A program made the position numbers and the translations under genes. The notes beneath the pieces were generated by a model that had not been told where the DNA came from, made no database searches, and was given only the letters and a program-made list of their open reading frames with translations. A DNA stretch of 64,000 nucleotides from positions 496,001 through 560,000 of the forward strand of contig CAWFFW010000002.1 of assembly GCA_963815305.1 (NCBI GenBank), in the 5' to 3' direction. Below are positions 28,466 through 36,936 of the stretch, in pieces. The stretch comes from CAXBID01 sp963815305 (GTDB lineage: Bacteria > Bacteroidota > Bacteroidia > Flavobacteriales > Flavobacteriaceae). The stretch's first letter is position 1. Each line of letters begins with the position of its first letter.

Positions 28466-29413
28466 ATGAATCAAACAGATTTTACTTATATACTTCAGCA
28501 TCCGCAAGCTATCACGCATCAACAAACTGATTTGCTAAAATCTATTATGGATGAATTTCCATATTTTCAACCTGCTCGTGCTATTCATTTAAAAGGCTTA
28601 AAAGATCAAAGTAGTTTTAAATATAACCAAGAGCTTAAAACAACCGCGGCATATACTACAGACCGAAGTATTTTATTTGATTTTATTACTTCTGAAGATT
28701 TTATTCAAAATGAAATTTCACAATTTATAAAACAAAATATAGCATATTTAAACGATATTGATGTTGACATTGAAGATATCTCGGTAAATAAGAGTGTGAC
28801 TATTGATGATGCTTTAAAGCAACACATAAAAGATACTTCTGGAGTTTTAGATCCTACCTTATTTGAGCCTAAAGAAGAGCGCCCTAAAAAGGCTTTCGTT
28901 TTAGATGAATCCGAATCTATTAAACCTGTTACTAAAGACACAAAAACTCAAGAAGCCTCAATTGCCAACATTTTAAATTTAGGAACACCGCTTCAATTTG
29001 ATAGAAAAGAAAAGCACTCATTTAATGAATGGTTAAAACTAACACGCTTTACTCCTATTGTTCGAAATGAAAATAAAAATAAAAAAACCGTTAAAGAAGA
29101 AGAAGAAAAAGAAGTTAGTACTTCAGATATTGCAAAAAAATTCAAATTAATAGATAAATTTATCACCCAAAAGCCAAAAATTAATCCGTTAAAATCTTCA
29201 ACGTCTAAAGGCAACCTTGCTGAAGCTCAAATGATACAAACCGAAGCTTTAATGACCGAGACTTTGGCTCGTATTTATGTAGAGCAAAAAAACTACAAAA
29301 AAGCGATTCAATCTTATAAGATTTTAAGTTTGAAATATCCAGAAAAAAGTAGTTTCTTTGCAAACCAAATTCAAGCAGTAAAACAATTACAAGAACAAAA
29401 TAATATAGAATAA
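28466..29413 (+). CDS. Tetratricopeptide-repeat-like protein upstream of secG
   Basis: A 315-residue soluble protein. The N-terminal region (FTYILQHPQAITHQQTDLLKSIMDEFPYFQPARAIHLKGLK) is conserved in Flavobacteriaceae as I recall it. The middle is charged and low-complexity; the C-terminus has one clear TPR motif (ETLARIYVEQKNYKKAIQSYK). No signal peptide. Its stop overlaps the secG start by one base (TAATG), so translation is coupled. A role with the secretion or assembly machinery is only suggested by position. Confidence 0.8.
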   Translation: MNQTDFTYILQHPQAITHQQTDLLKSIMDEFPYFQPARAIHLKGLKDQSSFKYNQELKTTAAYTTDRSILFDFITSEDFIQNEISQFIKQNIAYLNDIDVDIEDISVNKSVTIDDALKQHIKDTSGVLDPTLFEPKEERPKKAFVLDESESIKPVTKDTKTQEASIANILNLGTPLQFDRKEKHSFNEWLKLTRFTPIVRNENKNKKTVKEEEEKEVSTSDIAKKFKLIDKFITQKPKINPLKSSTSKGNLAEAQMIQTEALMTETLARIYVEQKNYKKAIQSYKILSLKYPEKSSFFANQIQAVKQLQEQNNIE

Positions 29414-29772
29414 TGAGTACGTTTACAATATTTTTAGCTTTAATCGTCGTTGTAGCATTTTTACTAATTGTTGTAATTATGGTACAAAACCCTAAAGGTG
29501 GTGGACTATCATCTTCTTTTGGTGGCGGTGGCACGCAGCAATTAGGTGGTGTAAAAAAAACCACTGACTTTTTAGACAAAAGCACTTGGACTTTAGCTAC
29601 ATTGCTATTAGTATTAATATTACTATCTAACGTTGCTATTAATAGAGGTGGAGAAAGTATAGATTCTAAAGTTCTGGATCCAGATGCAACAACAACGCAA
29701 CCTTTACCATCTGTTCCTACAGATACATCAAATGATACGGCTAAACCAGTTGAAAACTCAACTGAAGAGTAA
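29413..29772 (+). CDS. secG: Preprotein translocase subunit SecG
   Basis: A 119-residue inner membrane protein with two membrane helices (about 4-24 and 53-73), joined by a Gly-rich cytoplasmic loop (GGGLSSSFGGGGTQQLGG) that is the SecG hallmark. An acidic, Thr-rich C-terminal extension is common in Bacteroidota. It helps SecA-driven transport through SecYE. It ends the operon at the terminator at 29788-29819. Confidence 0.95.
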   Translation: MSTFTIFLALIVVVAFLLIVVIMVQNPKGGGLSSSFGGGGTQQLGGVKKTTDFLDKSTWTLATLLLVLILLSNVAINRGGESIDSKVLDPDATTTQPLPSVPTDTSNDTAKPVENSTEE

Positions 29773-29787
29773 AGTTTTTTAACTAAC

Positions 29788-29819
29788 AAAAAATGCCAAC
29801 TTATAAGTTGGCATTTTTT
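29788..29819 (+). terminator. Terminator after secG
   Basis: A perfect 32-base palindrome: AAAAAATGCCAACTTA and its complement, ending in six T. It separates secG from the groES promoter. Confidence 0.9.
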
Positions 29820-29848
29820 GTTTCTGCAAGTTTGTCAGTAATACTACA

Positions 29849-29865
29849 TTGGCACATTTTTAGCA
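29849..29865 (+). promoter_or_regulatory. Probable sigma-54 (-24/-12) promoter of groES-groL
   Basis: TTGGCAC (29849-29855), five bases and TAGCA (29861-29865) match TTGGCAC-N5-TTGCA with one change, and the GG and GC dinucleotides are exactly 12 bases apart as sigma-54 needs. Transcription would start near 29876, about 40 bases before groES. No CIRCE element and no TAnnTTTG box at good spacing is seen here. A sigma-54 activator gene lies nearby. Confidence 0.6.
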
Positions 29866-29917
29866 TATCGTTTAAGCATTAAACAATAATTTAATTAATT
29901 AAAATTAATATCATAAA

Positions 29918-30193
29918 ATGAGCTTAAACATTAAACCATTAGCAGACAGAGTTGTTATTGAACCTGCTGCCGCTGAAACTAAAACAGCTTCAGGAATTAT
30001 TATCCCAGATAACGCTAAAGAAAAACCACAAAAAGGAAAAGTAGTTGCTGCTGGAAAAGGCACTAAAGACGAACCTATCACTGTAAAAGTTGGCGATACT
30101 GTTTTATATGGTAAATATGCAGGAACTGAGCTTAAATTAGAAGGCACAGATTATTTAATTATGCGTGAGAGCGATATTCTTGCAATTATATAA
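29918..30193 (+). CDS. groES: Co-chaperonin GroES
   Basis: A 91-residue heptameric lid of the GroEL chamber. The start MSLNIKPLADRVVIEPA, the mobile-loop region ETKTASGIIIPDNA and the C-terminal YLIMRESDILAII are typical. Full length. It is followed by groL after 106 bases, and both are probably transcribed from the -24/-12 signal at 29849-29865. Confidence 0.98.
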   Translation: MSLNIKPLADRVVIEPAAAETKTASGIIIPDNAKEKPQKGKVVAAGKGTKDEPITVKVGDTVLYGKYAGTELKLEGTDYLIMRESDILAII

Positions 30194-30299
30194 ATAATAA
30201 CATTTAGCTATTAGTCCTCGGCTTTTAGCTTCAACTAAAATTAATATTAAACATAGCCAATAGCAAAAAGCTGATGGCAAAAAGTAAAAATTTATTAAA
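30194..30299 (+). repeat. groES-groL spacer with imperfect AGCTATTAG-type repeats
   Basis: The spacer holds related words (TTAGCTATTAGT, GGCTTTTAGCTT, AGCCAATAGC, AAAAGCTGATGG) that form an imperfect inverted repeat of about 30 bases per arm. It may fold in the mRNA between the two cistrons and set processing or the GroES:GroEL ratio; that is inference. Confidence 0.4.
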
Positions 30300-31928
30300 A
30301 TGGCAAAAGATATAAAATTTGATATTGATGCACGCGACGGATTAAAACGTGGCGTTGATGCATTAGCAAATGCAGTAAAAGTAACCTTAGGTCCTAAAGG
30401 ACGTAATGTAATAATTAGTAAAAGTTTTGGAGCACCTCAAGTCACTAAAGACGGTGTTACTGTAGCCAAAGAAATTGAATTGGCAGACGCACATGAAAAC
30501 ATGGGCGCTCAAATGGTAAAAGAAGTCGCATCTAAAACAAACGATTTAGCAGGTGATGGTACAACTACAGCAACCGTTTTAGCACAAGCTATTGTAAAAG
30601 AAGGTTTAAAAAATGTAGCTTCTGGAGCAAACCCAATGGATTTAAAACGTGGTATCGATAAAGCTGTTGAAGCCATTGTAAAAGACCTTGAAAAGCAAGC
30701 TCAAAAAGTAGGTAATTCTTCTGAAAAAATAAAGCAAGTTGCTGCTATTTCAGCGAATAATGATGATACTATTGGTGATTTAATTGCTCAAGCTTTCGGT
30801 AAAGTCGGAAAAGAAGGGGTAATTACTGTTGAAGAAGCAAAGGGTATGGAAACATACGTTGATGTTGTTGAAGGTATGCAATTTGATAGAGGTTACTTAT
30901 CACCATATTTTGTAACAGACGCTGATAAAATGATTGCTGATTTAGAAAATCCATACATTTTATTATTTGATAAAAAGATTTCTAACTTACAAGAAATTCT
31001 TCCAATTTTAGAGCCAGTTGCACAATCTGGTCGTCCTTTATTAATTATTGCTGAGGATGTTGACGGACAAGCATTAGCGACTTTAGTTGTTAATAAATTA
31101 CGTGGTGGATTAAAAATTGCAGCTGTTAAAGCGCCAGGTTTTGGAGACAGACGCAAAGCCATGTTAGAAGATATTGCTATTTTAACTGGTGGAACTGTAA
31201 TTTCTGAAGAACGCGGATTTACTCTTGAAAATGCAGACTTATCCATGTTAGGTACAGCTGAAACTGTAACGGTTGATAAAGACAATACAACCATTGTAAA
31301 TGGTGCGGGTAAAGCGTCTGATATTAAAGCACGAGTAAATCAAATTAAATCGCAAATTGAAACTACAACTTCAGATTACGATAAAGAAAAACTGCAAGAG
31401 CGTTTAGCTAAATTAGCTGGCGGTGTTGCCGTTCTTTATGTTGGTGCTGCTTCTGAAGTTGAAATGAAAGAGAAAAAAGACCGTGTTGATGATGCTTTAC
31501 ATGCAACGAGAGCTGCCGTAGAAGAAGGCATTGTTGCTGGTGGTGGTGTTGCATTGGTGAGAGCAAAAGCTGTTTTAGCAAAAATAACTACTGATAATTT
31601 AGATGAAACTACAGGTGTACAAATCGTAAATAAAGCGATTGAAGCGCCTTTAAGAACCATTGTAGAAAATGCTGGTGGTGAAGGGTCTGTAGTGATTAAT
31701 AAAGTCTTAGAAGGTAAAAAAGATTTTGGTTATGATGCTAAATCTGAGCAATATGTTGACATGCTTAAAGCTGGTATTATCGATCCTAAAAAAGTAACTC
31801 GTATTGCCTTAGAAAATGCAGCCTCTGTTGCTGGAATGATTTTAACTACTGAGTGTGCTTTAATTGACATTAAAGAAGCTGAAGCTGGACACCCTCCAAT
31901 GGGAGGTGGTATGCCAGGAATGATGTAG
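30300..31928 (+). CDS. groL: Chaperonin GroEL
   Basis: A 542-residue chaperonin forming the double seven-fold ring that folds proteins with GroES and ATP. The equatorial ATP site shows LGPKGRN and GDGTTTATVLA; the tail MGGGMPGMM is the usual Gly-Met repeat. All parts are present and the length is normal. It ends at a strong terminator at 31961-31988. Confidence 0.99.
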   Translation: MAKDIKFDIDARDGLKRGVDALANAVKVTLGPKGRNVIISKSFGAPQVTKDGVTVAKEIELADAHENMGAQMVKEVASKTNDLAGDGTTTATVLAQAIVKEGLKNVASGANPMDLKRGIDKAVEAIVKDLEKQAQKVGNSSEKIKQVAAISANNDDTIGDLIAQAFGKVGKEGVITVEEAKGMETYVDVVEGMQFDRGYLSPYFVTDADKMIADLENPYILLFDKKISNLQEILPILEPVAQSGRPLLIIAEDVDGQALATLVVNKLRGGLKIAAVKAPGFGDRRKAMLEDIAILTGGTVISEERGFTLENADLSMLGTAETVTVDKDNTTIVNGAGKASDIKARVNQIKSQIETTTSDYDKEKLQERLAKLAGGVAVLYVGAASEVEMKEKKDRVDDALHATRAAVEEGIVAGGGVALVRAKAVLAKITTDNLDETTGVQIVNKAIEAPLRTIVENAGGEGSVVINKVLEGKKDFGYDAKSEQYVDMLKAGIIDPKKVTRIALENAASVAGMILTTECALIDIKEAEAGHPPMGGGMPGMM

Positions 31929-31960
31929 TGGGTCGAGAGCATCGACACGCTGATTATACG

Positions 31961-31988
31961 AAACGCCTCAATTTATATTGGGGCGTTT
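31961..31988 (+). terminator. Terminator after groL
   Basis: Stem AAACGCC / GGCGTTT with extra CAAT/ATTG pairs and a short loop, ending in a run of T. It lies about 33 bases past the groL stop. Confidence 0.85.
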
Positions 31989-32010
31989 TTTTATGCACAT
32001 AAATTAACCT

Positions 32011-32044
32011 TTTGTAAACCATATTTATGTAAAAACTATATTTG
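32011..32044 (+). promoter_or_regulatory. Orphan Bacteroidota-type promoter candidate
   Basis: TTTG (32011-32014) and TATATTTG (32037-32044) with a 22-base spacer point right into 32050-32299, where no gene is seen except a 13-codon frame (ATG at 32087). The rest of the gap to 32299 is AT-rich, with one short inverted repeat (AATCTTA / TAAGATT). It might drive a small RNA, or be chance in AT-rich DNA. Confidence 0.35.
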
Positions 32045-32299
32045 CAAAAAAAAAAAATTTAAAATTATTCTTTTTGGCATTTTGCTAGATGAAATTTCTA
32101 ATCTACAAAATAAATAGAATCTTAAAATAAGATTGACGTCATCTTCTATTTTTAGCTTTATAAATTATTCTATAACATAAATAAGGTAATCCCTATATTG
32201 TTGGCTTTAAAAACAGTTTTCATGTCTAAACAAAAAACATCAATTATATTATTAGCACACACTTTTAAAAATAGATAAAAACAAATATTCATATATCAT

Positions 32300-33502
32300 T
32301 TAAAAAAAGGAATATCCAAATATTACAGACAAAACTTTATATTTAGAGTCCCATGACGCATAGCTACCTAAAACATCTCTATTTGAGTATCTCAACTCTA
32401 AACTATACTTATCGTTATGTTTATAACCAGCTCCAAATGCTAAATTATTTCCTGCTGTAATCTCTAAATCCACTTCAGAATTAAAATCTACAAAACCATT
32501 ACTAAGAGTAAAATCTGAAACATAAGAAGCATTAATAAAAAATTTAGAATCCTCATTTAAGAAAAAATAATATCTGATTCCTATAGGCAACTCCAATGAA
32601 TGGTATTCAACTTTAGTTACTACTTCAGCTCCTCTTCTTATAATATTATTTTCCGCTTTGTAAGAATGATTATATGTTGGCTCAATTATAAAAGCCCATT
32701 TATTTTTATTAAACGAGAATATAAATTCTGCTTCAATTCCAAACCGAAAATTAAGTTTATTATCAAAATTCCCGTTTGTCCGTCCTAAGTCATTTCTAAT
32801 TGATAGAGTGGAACTATTAATACCAGGGCGAATACTTAAATTAAACAAATCCTTTTTTTCATTTACCTTTTCATAAAGAATGTAATCTTTATTGCTACAC
32901 TTATTATATTCCACAAAAAAATTAGTTAAGTCCTCTTTATTGTAATTTAAACGTTCAAAATTATTAGTTTTGATACTGGAACATTTTAAATTACTCCATA
33001 GTTGTTGTTTGTAACTAGTATTCTTAGCTACTAAGCCCTCATCATTCAAATATTCTTTAAAAACTAATTGATTTACTTTAGAATCGTTTATTTTATAAAA
33101 ATATCTATTTATACCGTCATTTTCAAATGAATATAAACTAGCTTCTCCTTCTATTAATACTTTTAAAAACAGTGTTTCTTCGTTAAAAATAGGTGCTTTA
33201 ATATTACTAATTTCTCTTAAATCATTACTAGATTTATCAATATTTACCGTGTGCCTAGTATATTTAAATATTGAGTTAACACCGAATTCTTTAATCGTAT
33301 TAATAGTTGCCTTTTGTCTCTCAGAAATTTCCGTTAATTTATACTCAAATTCTAATGGATTATTTATCCAGTCAAAATTTTTAATTAAGCAATTAACTTT
33401 TTGATTAGAATTATTAATATAATACCCCTTCTCAAAAATAATTTGCGAATAACAACTTAAACTTATAAAAGTGATTAAAAAAAATAGTATTGATTTTTTC
33501 AT
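32300..33502 (-). CDS. Outer membrane beta-barrel protein of unknown function
   Basis: A 400-residue secreted protein with signal peptide MKKSILFFLITFISLSCYSQ. The N-terminal half (about 25-210) resembles an uncharacterised periplasmic domain. From about 220 alternating strands rich in aromatic residues (FNLSIRPGINSSTLSI, KWAFIIEPTYNHSY, SLELPIGIRYYF, YSLELRYSNRD) end with a terminal Phe, as in PorT/OmpA-type barrels. No known partner is adjacent. A role in the outer membrane is all that can be said. Confidence 0.8.
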   Translation of the reverse strand: MKKSILFFLITFISLSCYSQIIFEKGYYINNSNQKVNCLIKNFDWINNPLEFEYKLTEISERQKATINTIKEFGVNSIFKYTRHTVNIDKSSNDLREISNIKAPIFNEETLFLKVLIEGEASLYSFENDGINRYFYKINDSKVNQLVFKEYLNDEGLVAKNTSYKQQLWSNLKCSSIKTNNFERLNYNKEDLTNFFVEYNKCSNKDYILYEKVNEKKDLFNLSIRPGINSSTLSIRNDLGRTNGNFDNKLNFRFGIEAEFIFSFNKNKWAFIIEPTYNHSYKAENNIIRRGAEVVTKVEYHSLELPIGIRYYFFLNEDSKFFINASYVSDFTLSNGFVDFNSEVDLEITAGNNLAFGAGYKHNDKYSLELRYSNRDVLGSYASWDSKYKVLSVIFGYSFF

Positions 33503-33590
33503 TTTATCTTATTTATATTAATTTTATTTTGGAGAAATATTTATTATTAAATTCTATCGATGACTAAAGTAGTTGATTTTTTTTACAAAG

Positions 33591-33619
33591 AAAAGCCCAA
33601 ACAAATTGTTTGGGCTTTT
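33591..33619 (-). terminator. Terminator after the HMA-domain gene
   Basis: AAAAGCCCAAAC and GTTTGGGCTTTT form a 12-bp stem with a short loop and T tail, 21 bases past the stop at 33641. It can act in both directions. Confidence 0.85.
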
Positions 33620-33640
33620 TAAATTTCAATGATTTATATT

Positions 33641-34030
33641 CTAATGATTATGACCATCTTCCTCTTTATGCTCTTCGCCTACTTTATGGTCGTCTTTCAC
33701 AGCTTCATCTCTATACATACAACAAGGGTGCACAGATGCATAAGCTTCATCAGTAGCTTTTAAGTTTTCTGTATCATGCCCAACAGCTACGATATTGTTT
33801 TGTATAGAATCTAAATTGGTTTTACGCTCATCAAAAATAAGTTTTAACTCATGGGTTTTTAAATCCCAAACAGCAGACTTAACGCCTTTGGTATTTAAGC
33901 TTGCTTTTTCAATGCGCGTTTTACACATCATACAAACACCATCAACTTCCATTGATGCTCTAGCATTTTTGTTTTGAGCAAACGATAGTGTTGCTATTAA
34001 TACGGCTACTATTGTTATTGTTTTTTTCAT
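33641..34030 (-). CDS. Secreted heavy-metal-associated (HMA) domain protein
   Basis: A 129-residue periplasmic protein: signal peptide to about residue 18, then an HMA fold with the metal motif GVCMMCKTRIE (CxxC). After the fold come CC (HPCCMYRD) and a His/Glu-rich tail (DDHKVGEEHKEEDGHNH) that could bind more metal. Most probably it binds copper or another soft metal. It follows the TonB receptor gene on the same strand after 282 bases and is preceded by a leader hairpin at 34041-34059. Confidence 0.85.
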   Translation of the reverse strand: MKKTITIVAVLIATLSFAQNKNARASMEVDGVCMMCKTRIEKASLNTKGVKSAVWDLKTHELKLIFDERKTNLDSIQNNIVAVGHDTENLKATDEAYASVHPCCMYRDEAVKDDHKVGEEHKEEDGHNH

Positions 34031-34040
34031 CCTCTCTTGA

Positions 34041-34059
34041 CCCTTTCCAAAAGAAAGGG
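34041..34059 (-). promoter_or_regulatory. Leader hairpin just upstream of the HMA gene
   Basis: CCCTTTC and GAAAGGG form a 7-bp stem with a five-base loop. On the minus strand it ends 10 bases before the ATG and is followed by AAGAGAGG directly before the start codon. It could control translation; on the plus strand it is followed by seven T, so it may equally be a terminator for antisense reading. Confidence 0.4.
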
Positions 34060-34284
34060 ATTTTTTTAGTTAAACTTTTGTTTTTATTAATTATTCGATT
34101 TTATCTTTTAAAAGTCTTCCATTCAGGAAGATTTAGATGGGATTATTTTATTTTTTAGTTATTATAGTGAGACTTTTTTAAGTCGTGGCAATCTTTAAAA
34201 TTAGAATTCTAAAAGATGAGATTACTACGTCGATATGCTCCTCGTAATGAAGGTTATTGACTTATAATTTATATTCATGAGAAT

Positions 34285-34298
34285 CCTGCCTTCGCAGG
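34285..34298. repeat. Short hairpin repeat CCTGC-CTTC-GCAGG
   Basis: A 5-bp stem with loop CTTC in a frame ATGAGAATCCTGCC..GGAAT, 14 bases past the TonB receptor stop. A degraded copy lies at 36906-36926 (GAGATTCTTGCC then TTCACAGGAAT), near the 3' end of the next gene upstream. Similar strings are dispersed in many flavobacterial genomes as I recall. Confidence 0.5.
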
Positions 34299-34312
34299 AA
34301 TAACAGGTTGTT

Positions 34313-36547
34313 TTAAATTCTAAACCTTAACCCCATATAATACATACCTCCAAAAATAGGGCCATATACAAATGTGGAATCAAAATTCGAACCAAAAGGA
34401 TCATTCGCTCCTAAAATTGGATTATCTTGCCTAACATTTGTAACGTTTTCACCACCTAAATATACTTCAAATTTAGGAGAAAAAACATAGGTTATTTGCC
34501 CATTTAAGGTGCCTAATGTTGGTGTGTATTGTGGTAATTGATATTGTAAAGGGTTTGAAGCGGTTGATGAAAACCGTTGTTTACTCAACCAATTAAACGT
34601 GGCATCAAATTTCCATTGATTTCCCTTAGGTCTCAAATGTGTTTCATAAGAAGTATTAGCAAAAAATCGATGTTTTGGCACTAATGGTTTTTCTAATCTA
34701 CCTGAATTATAATCGGTTTGAACATCATAATATTTGTAAGCCATTCGTAAATCGAAATTTTCAAATACATTATAATTTATTTCCAATTGAAAACTGTTTG
34801 CAAAACTTTTACCATCTAAATTATAAAAATTCACTGCTTGTGGATTTTCATAATCTACAACCACTCGATTTTCAAAATCAGTTTTATAATAATCTAAAGT
34901 AACATCTGCTTTCCTGTTAAAAAGATTAAAACCTTGCAAATAAGACAGTCCGTAATTCCACGCAATTTCAGGGTCTAACCCATAAATATTCCCGCTTGTG
35001 TTTAAAATATTAATGATTCTTGAGGTAGCAAACATTTGTTGATTTTCAGCAAAAATATTGGCGCTTCGTATCCCTCTTCCAAAAGATGCTCGCAATGCCG
35101 ATTTTTCCCATGGCGTATACCGCGCATGCAATCTAGGTGTTACAAAGGTGCCTAATAAATTGTGATTGTCTATTCGTAATCCTGCTGTTAAATTTACTTT
35201 CTCTAAATTATCATAATTATACTCGAAAAAAGCACCGACCGAACGCTCGGTTCTTTCGTAATCTGTGATATTTACTAACTCATCATAATGATCGTAGGTA
35301 TAGCTTACTCCAGTTTTTATTTTATGTCGAGAATCGCTAATTATAGAATTATAAATAGCGTTCGCGTAAAGACTATTATGTGAAATATCATAAAGGTTTA
35401 AGCCAAAATAAGACTCTTGACTATGACTACTAAAAGCGGTTTGAACACCTAAACTTTGGTATGGAATTTCAGGATTTACATAACCCAATTTAGCTGAAAC
35501 TTCATATCGTTTAGTATCAATCTCACCACCCCAAGCATTGGCAGTTCCTTTATCTATTTCTGGATTAAAATCAAGCTGACCTGTTTGTTTTTCATCGTTT
35601 AAAAATTTAAAATTAATAAAACTCACAAAACCCTTTTCACCATTAGTGTATTGCCAACGGTTCATTACGTTTATTTGATTTTGCAATGGCATATCTAAAA
35701 AAAAGTCATTATTAACATCATTTTTTTGCTCTCTTATATTCCCATGAATATATAATCCCGTATCCCATCTGTCCGATACTTTTGTATTAATATGGGTATT
35801 TAGTTCAAACCTTCCTCCTACACTAGCATATCCATTGACAAACAATTTATCATCGGTGCCTGGTTTCACCAATTCAGCATTTATTTGGCCCGCTATACTT
35901 TCGTAACCATTAACCACACTTCCTGCACCTTTAGTTATTTGAATACTTTCTACCCAAGTACCTGGAATAAAACTTAAACCAAAGGCTTGAGACGCTCCAC
36001 GTATGGAAGGAATATTTTCCGTCGCTATTAAAATATACGGACTTGTGAGTCCTAACATTTTTATTTGTCGCGTGCCCGAAACAGCATCAGCAAAATTCAC
36101 ATCGATAGACGGATTGGTTTCAAAACTTTCAGACAAATTACAACATGCTGCTTTTAGTAATTCATCGCTACTTACTGTAAACACATTTTGTGCTTGTAAA
36201 TACGATTTTGAAGTGGCTTGATTTCTAGAAGTTACTGTCACTTCATCTAAATCACTCCTTGGTTGCAACCAATGTTGTATCGGTTTAGGTTCAGTAATCG
36301 TTAACGTATCCGTTTTAAAACCTACGTAACTAAGTATTAATTTGGTGTATTCCTTATTATAGTCCAACGAAAACATGCCATCAATATCAGTTACCGTTCC
36401 AATCGATGTATTAAGCCAATACACATTAGCACCAGCCAAACCTATATGTTCGTTGTTTTCATTAGCTTCCATAATCATACCTGTAATCTTTTCTTGCGAA
36501 AACATAAGCATCGGTAGTATGAGTACTATATATATTATTTTTTTCAT
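34313..36547 (-). CDS. TonB-dependent receptor with carboxypeptidase-like N-domain
   Basis: About 744 residues: signal peptide, a CarbopepD_reg domain (about 20-100), plug and a 22-strand barrel ending in GLRFRI. The plug has the double cysteine AACCNLSESFETNPSIDV, which with the adjacent HMA and HYC_CC_PP genes suggests a metal ligand. I start at the ATG at 36547 (MKKIIYIVLI); the longer frame to 36640 adds 31 residues coded by repeat copy B and has no signal peptide at its start. It imports its ligand using ExbBD-TonB energy, coded elsewhere. Confidence 0.9.
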   Translation of the reverse strand: MKKIIYIVLILPMLMFSQEKITGMIMEANENNEHIGLAGANVYWLNTSIGTVTDIDGMFSLDYNKEYTKLILSYVGFKTDTLTITEPKPIQHWLQPRSDLDEVTVTSRNQATSKSYLQAQNVFTVSSDELLKAACCNLSESFETNPSIDVNFADAVSGTRQIKMLGLTSPYILIATENIPSIRGASQAFGLSFIPGTWVESIQITKGAGSVVNGYESIAGQINAELVKPGTDDKLFVNGYASVGGRFELNTHINTKVSDRWDTGLYIHGNIREQKNDVNNDFFLDMPLQNQINVMNRWQYTNGEKGFVSFINFKFLNDEKQTGQLDFNPEIDKGTANAWGGEIDTKRYEVSAKLGYVNPEIPYQSLGVQTAFSSHSQESYFGLNLYDISHNSLYANAIYNSIISDSRHKIKTGVSYTYDHYDELVNITDYERTERSVGAFFEYNYDNLEKVNLTAGLRIDNHNLLGTFVTPRLHARYTPWEKSALRASFGRGIRSANIFAENQQMFATSRIINILNTSGNIYGLDPEIAWNYGLSYLQGFNLFNRKADVTLDYYKTDFENRVVVDYENPQAVNFYNLDGKSFANSFQLEINYNVFENFDLRMAYKYYDVQTDYNSGRLEKPLVPKHRFFANTSYETHLRPKGNQWKFDATFNWLSKQRFSSTASNPLQYQLPQYTPTLGTLNGQITYVFSPKFEVYLGGENVTNVRQDNPILGANDPFGSNFDSTFVYGPIFGGMYYMGLRFRI

Positions 36548-36565
36548 ATTTTTTTTTAAATATTT

Positions 36566-36720
36566 GGGCGTTACCACAAGGGTCGGGCTTTCCGCTATAT
36601 CTTTCTGCGAAGCAGTCCTGAATTTCTTTAAGGATCTCAATTATTAGTATACTTTTCACTTCAAAAATAATTTCAGTCTCAAAAGCTTTCCACAAAGGAT
36701 GCCGCTACAATCCCTAACGC
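36566..36720 (-). repeat. Interspersed ~155-bp element, copy B
   Basis: In minus orientation it starts GCGTTAGGGATTGTAGCGG and ends GGTAACGCCC; the internal stem CTTT..GTGGA / TTCGC..AAAG is interrupted by a two-base bulge. It lies only 18 bases upstream of the TonB receptor start codon, so it is part of or borders that leader. The remaining gap, 36721-36936, is AT-rich with small inverted repeats (CACGAT/ATCGTG at 36884-36898; CTGC/GCAG) and no gene. Confidence 0.85.
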
Positions 36721-36936
36721 AAAATACGTTCTTATTTAAGCCGTAGCATTATAGCCATAACAATCATAATAACAGAAACTTTATATCTATTATAGATAAT
36801 ACCTGTATATATATAATTCATTTTGATTTAATTTTGATTTTAATTAATCACGAGTTAGTTCTTCCTGCAAAAGCAGAAATACAAAAGTATTCACGATAAC
36901 ATCGTGAGATTCTTGCCTTCACAGGAATAAAAACAA

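Noticed and set aside
29205..29789. Minus-strand frame of 194 codons over secG and the TPR gene
   Set aside because: It is antisense to two supported genes and its composition follows the secG Gly-rich and hydrophobic segments.
29773..29917. CIRCE heat-shock operator before groES
   Set aside because: I looked for TTAGCACTC-N9-GAGTGCTAA and saw no match.
34261..34310. CRISPR-like repeat from the CCTGC/GCAGG hairpins
   Set aside because: Only two diverged copies, 2.6 kb apart, with no spacer array and no cas genes.
36548..36640. Upstream 31-codon extension of the TonB receptor frame
   Set aside because: It is coded by repeat copy B and has no signal peptide at its start; the internal ATG at 36547 gives a normal one.
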